Source: Alphaproteobacteria bacterium
Lineage (GTDB): Bacteria > Pseudomonadota > Alphaproteobacteria > Caulobacterales > Caulobacteraceae
Assembly: GCA_025359785.1 (NCBI GenBank)
Contig: JANYET010000035.1
Location: forward strand, 38,465 to 102,464
Reading direction: 5' to 3'
Length of the DNA: 64,000 nt
Shown: one piece after another, positions 62,020 to 64,000 of the stretch
Layout: the number at the start of each line of letters is the position of its first letter
Numbering within the stretch: the first letter of the stretch is position 1
The notes under the pieces: generated by a model
The model's database searches: none
What the model saw: the letters and a program-made list of their open reading frames with translations, nothing else
Told to the model about the DNA's origin: nothing
Translations under genes and position numbers: made by a program

Positions 62020-62415
62020 CTAGTCGCGCTCCCGCAAACGTTTTCGCACGCGGTCGAGGGCGCGGAGCAGGCTTGGCGGCAACGAGAGCGGCTCCGGCCG
62101 TTCGTAGGGCGGCGCCGCGGGCTCGTGGCCCTTGATCGCGCCGCCAGCGGCCGCGGCGGCCTGCTGCGCCTTACGCTTGTGGCGGCGGTGCGAGAATTCG
62201 CCGAGCTGGTTGATCAACAGGGCGGCCTCGACGACCAGGCTGAACAGGATGCCGAACAGGCCCTTGCCGTGCGTAAGGGTGGCCGGCAGCGTCTGGATCT
62301 TGTTGACCATCTCAAGCACCAGCCCGACCGACAGGACGGCATTGTAGGGTCGGCCGAGATTGGTCTCGAGCCATTGGTCGAGCCAGCGCGCCCAGTCAGT
62401 GATCGCCCTGAACAT
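62020..62415 (-). CDS. Small two-helix membrane protein
   Basis: A 131 aa protein: amphipathic N-terminus (MFRAITDWARWLDQWLETNL), two membrane segments (NAVLSVGLVLEMVNKI and LFGILFSLVVEAALLINQL) and a cytosolic basic tail (HRRHKRKAQQ; LRALDRVRKRLRERD). No family recognised. The frame is open further upstream, but the ATG at 62415 gives the natural N-terminus. Confidence 0.68.
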   Translation of the reverse strand: MFRAITDWARWLDQWLETNLGRPYNAVLSVGLVLEMVNKIQTLPATLTHGKGLFGILFSLVVEAALLINQLGEFSHRRHKRKAQQAAAAAGGAIKGHEPAAPPYERPEPLSLPPSLLRALDRVRKRLRERD

Positions 62416-62601
62416 TGGCTCGCGCCTCCCCGCTGATTTGAATCTCAGGGCGGAAACTAGCCGATGATCGCCGGAAATCTGCGCCGCGTTTCCGCAAAGA
62501 CCCGAAGGGCGCCGCGCCTTGGTTGGCGGCTGAATGTCCGCAGCCAACGCATCAGAGGCGTTGGGTCTTCGACGGGTCGTGAATGAGGTTCGGCGTTTGG
62601 A

Positions 62602-62654
62602 ACGTCCGCTTTCGGGCATCGCGCCAAAGACCGTTTCCGACCCATAGCGGACGT
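62602..62654. repeat. Dispersed palindromic repeat, copy 1
   Basis: ACGTCCGCT (62602-62610) and AGCGGACGT (62646-62654) form a perfect 9-bp inverted repeat. It includes CCGTTTCCGACCCATAGCGGAC, close to sequences I know as common intergenic repeats in alphaproteobacteria. Open frames here (such as one starting MTSAMGRKRSL) are typical false genes from this repeat. Confidence 0.7.
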
Positions 62655-62713
62655 CATAGGTGCGCAGTATGCCTATTTCGCCTTCACGTTCAGTAGAACC
62701 CTTTCGGCACCGC

Positions 62714-62735
62714 CCGCTTTCGACCCATTGCGGAC
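62714..62735. repeat. Dispersed palindromic repeat, copy 2
   Basis: CCGCTTTCGACCCATTGCGGAC matches copy 1 (CCGTTTCCGACCCATAGCGGAC) in 19 of 22 positions. It lies just before the compositionally different gene at 62762. Confidence 0.65.
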
Positions 62736-62761
62736 CTACGATGTGAGTGTAGGCTTCACCG

Positions 62762-63277
62762 GTGCTCCAGAGCCTCCGCTACTTCTCAATCCTTCTCGCG
62801 CTGGGCGGAGCGTCGGCTACACGGGCGCAAGCCACGTCTGATCTCGCCTCGTTTCCCGAATTGGAAGGGTGGCTTCAGGAGCATCCCGCTTACCACCGGC
62901 TAACGGACAAGGATTGCCGCTGTGAAGATGATCTAGCGGAGATTCGGAGCGAAAGCGGGCCCTCTCGCCGTCCAGACTACCACCCGTACTACGCCGCGGG
63001 GGACTTCAACAAAGACGGTCGGTTTGATGTCGCTATCGGCGTGGCGCGGAATGGAGATAGCGATCGCTTTCGGGTGCTGATCATAAACTCCGTCAACAAG
63101 CGCCAAAGCCGACGTCACGCATATCTCAGCCCGTATTTCCCCGCGCACTATTATCTCTTCTACGGAGCTCCAGCGGCAGGAGATCGCCTTCTGGTGGGTC
63201 CATATGCATCTGACACTGGGGCTGCGCTGGTGCCACGCGGCCCTTACCGATACTCGTTGGAGTACGAGGACTTTTAG
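62762..63277 (+). CDS. Secreted protein of unknown function, possibly acquired
   Basis: A 171 aa precursor starting at a GTG, with a signal peptide (MLQSLRYFSILLALGGASAT). A segment AAGDFNKDGRFDVAIGVARN resembles the Asp-rich calcium loop of VCBS/FG-GAP repeats. The C-terminus is Tyr-rich (YYLFYGAPAAG; GPYRYSLEYEDF). Codon use is clearly less GC-rich than in the neighbours, and the gene is bracketed by dispersed repeats, which suggests horizontal acquisition. No family assigned. Confidence 0.72.
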   Translation: MLQSLRYFSILLALGGASATRAQATSDLASFPELEGWLQEHPAYHRLTDKDCRCEDDLAEIRSESGPSRRPDYHPYYAAGDFNKDGRFDVAIGVARNGDSDRFRVLIINSVNKRQSRRHAYLSPYFPAHYYLFYGAPAAGDRLLVGPYASDTGAALVPRGPYRYSLEYEDF

Positions 63278-63301
63278 GTCCGCTAACCCGCCATAGCGGA
63301 C
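63278..63301. repeat. Dispersed palindromic repeat, copy 3
   Basis: GTCCGCT (63278-63284) and AGCGGAC (63295-63301), a 7-bp hairpin with a 10-base loop, directly after the stop of the acquired gene. It shares ends with copy 1 and may serve as a transcription terminator. The rest to 63464 shows no gene. Confidence 0.65.
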
Positions 63302-63464
63302 GTTCGAAAGGTCAGCTTTCGGATGGAGAGCCGATGTCGGATCCTGGCGCACTGGGGACATTGCGAACCGCTGGGTTGTTGGGTCCGGCGGATATTGATC
63401 CTCGAGGCTTCCGTCATAGGCTGCGGCTGGCGTTCTGCCCGCGCCCGGGGTAGCTGACCGCCCC

Positions 63465-64000
63465 ATGATCCGCCTCGACAATATCTCCAAGCAGAACGGC
63501 CACCAGATCCTTTTCATCGAGGCCTCCACAGCCCTTTATAAGGGTGAAAAGGTTGGCCTCGTCGGACCCAACGGCTCCGGCAAGACGACGTCGATCCGGA
63601 TGCTGCTGGGGCTGATCCGCGCCGACGCGGGGACGATGCGGATCTTCGACCACGAGGTGCCCGGGCGGCTGCCCGAGATCATCGGGCGCGTCGGCGCGAT
63701 CGTGGAGTCCCCCAGGTTCTTCCCGTCCTTCACCGGGCGCACCAACCTCGGCCTGCTCGCCGACGCCATCGGAGCACCGCGGACGACCGTCGACCGGGTG
63801 CTGGAGCAGACCGGCCTCGCCGATCGCGGGAGGGACCGGTTCTCGAGCTACTCGCTGGGGATGAAGCAGCGTCTGGCGATCGCGGCCACGTTGCTGAAGT
63901 CCCCCGACCTGCTGATCTTTGACGAGCCGACCAACGGCCTCGACCCCGCCGGCATTCACGAGATCCGCACGACGATGCGGGCCCTCGGCGACGAGGGTCG
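63465..64000 (+). CDS. Mosaic ABC ATPase (ABC-F-like start, ABC-2-exporter-like body), cut by window edge
   Basis: 178 residues are visible and the frame is open to the edge. Walker A is GPNGSGKTT (63564-63590), signature SLGMKQRLAIA, Walker B LLIFDEPTNGLDP. Residues 1-33 (MIRLDNISKQNGHQILFIEA, GEKVGLV) match what I know of alphaproteobacterial ABC-F (EttA/YheS/Uup-like) proteins. After Walker A the sequence (IGRVGAIVESPRFFPSFTGR; GIHEIRTTMRALGDEG) matches ATPases of actinobacterial-type ABC-2 exporters, and codon use shifts. It could be a real gene fusion or an assembly chimera joined at the conserved Walker A. Confidence 0.75.
   Translation, partial: MIRLDNISKQNGHQILFIEASTALYKGEKVGLVGPNGSGKTTSIRMLLGLIRADAGTMRIFDHEVPGRLPEIIGRVGAIVESPRFFPSFTGRTNLGLLADAIGAPRTTVDRVLEQTGLADRGRDRFSSYSLGMKQRLAIAATLLKSPDLLIFDEPTNGLDPAGIHEIRTTMRALGDEG

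Noticed and set aside
62457..62657. 66 aa frame starting MTSAMGRKRSL
   Set aside because: Lies in the dispersed repeat; peptides of this kind are well-known false predictions from such repeats.
62933..63529. 198 aa frame on the minus strand containing ALHPKADLSNVRYGG
   Set aside because: Another repeat-derived false peptide; it is antisense to the secreted protein gene.

Overview
The window looks like a high-GC alphaproteobacterial chromosome segment, most likely from Caulobacteraceae (Phenylobacterium- or Caulobacter-like). The reasons are a flbT-flaF-flagellin-flaG-flaEY flagellar cluster, a TPR-glycosyltransferase of FlmG type beside a PseH/FlmH acetyltransferase, a GTTC-N7-GTTC SOS box, and the gene orders glyQ-glyS-ppdK and etfQO-TPR-ispE. 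The genus is inferred; no rRNA or other marker is present. I found no tRNA, rRNA, CRISPR array, transposase or phage gene.

Layout. 1-8.1 kb: flagellar filament genes on the minus strand (flbT, flaF, flagellin, flaG, flagellin, and a FlaEY-like gene cut by the left edge), then flagellin glycosylation genes (flmG on plus; flmH and a SpsF-type cytidylyltransferase on minus). 8.2-14.8 kb: MoxR ATPase, a lipoprotein, two tandem small secreted paralogues, a universal stress protein, an HD hydrolase coupled to an NrtR-like Nudix regulator, and an XRE regulator. 14.8-25.6 kb: alpha/beta hydrolase, sterol desaturase family protein, beta-barrel protein, KAS III-like enzyme, GST-like protein, M48 protease, D-aminoacylase-like amidohydrolase and M1 aminopeptidase. 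25.6-31.7 kb: glyQ, a secreted DUF2314-like protein, glyS and ppdK in one minus-strand operon. 31.8-39.6 kb: fasciclin protein, glnK-amtB, then etfQO, TPR lipoprotein and ispE. 39.7-55.2 kb: mixed metabolic genes (SGNH esterase, GntR regulator with serine hydrolase, VOC protein, methyltransferases, CYP153-like P450, uracil-DNA glycosylase, SDR, lytic transglycosylase). 55.3-62.4 kb: radical SAM protein, two RNA methyltransferases, acyl-CoA synthetase and a candidate SOS-controlled gene. 62.4-64 kb: an accessory-looking end with dispersed palindromic repeats, a compositionally different secreted protein gene and a mosaic ABC ATPase cut by the right edge.

How the genes work together. The first 8 kb supports making, modifying and regulating the flagellar filament: FlaF and FlbT control flagellin output, FlmG would transfer the sugar, and FlmH plus the cytidylyltransferase would help make it. 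GlnK and AmtB form the usual nitrogen-sensing and ammonium-uptake pair. The Gly-tRNA synthetase operon also carries pyruvate phosphate dikinase. Most other genes are single housekeeping or accessory units.

The most interesting signals are: an SOS box placed on the -10 of a strong promoter for a leaderless unknown gene (61.95 kb); a mosaic ABC ATPase at the right edge; paired palindromes upstream of a sigma-54 flagellin promoter; a terminator hairpin that contains a gene's ribosome binding site (9.2 kb); and matching palindromes flanking an XRE regulator gene.
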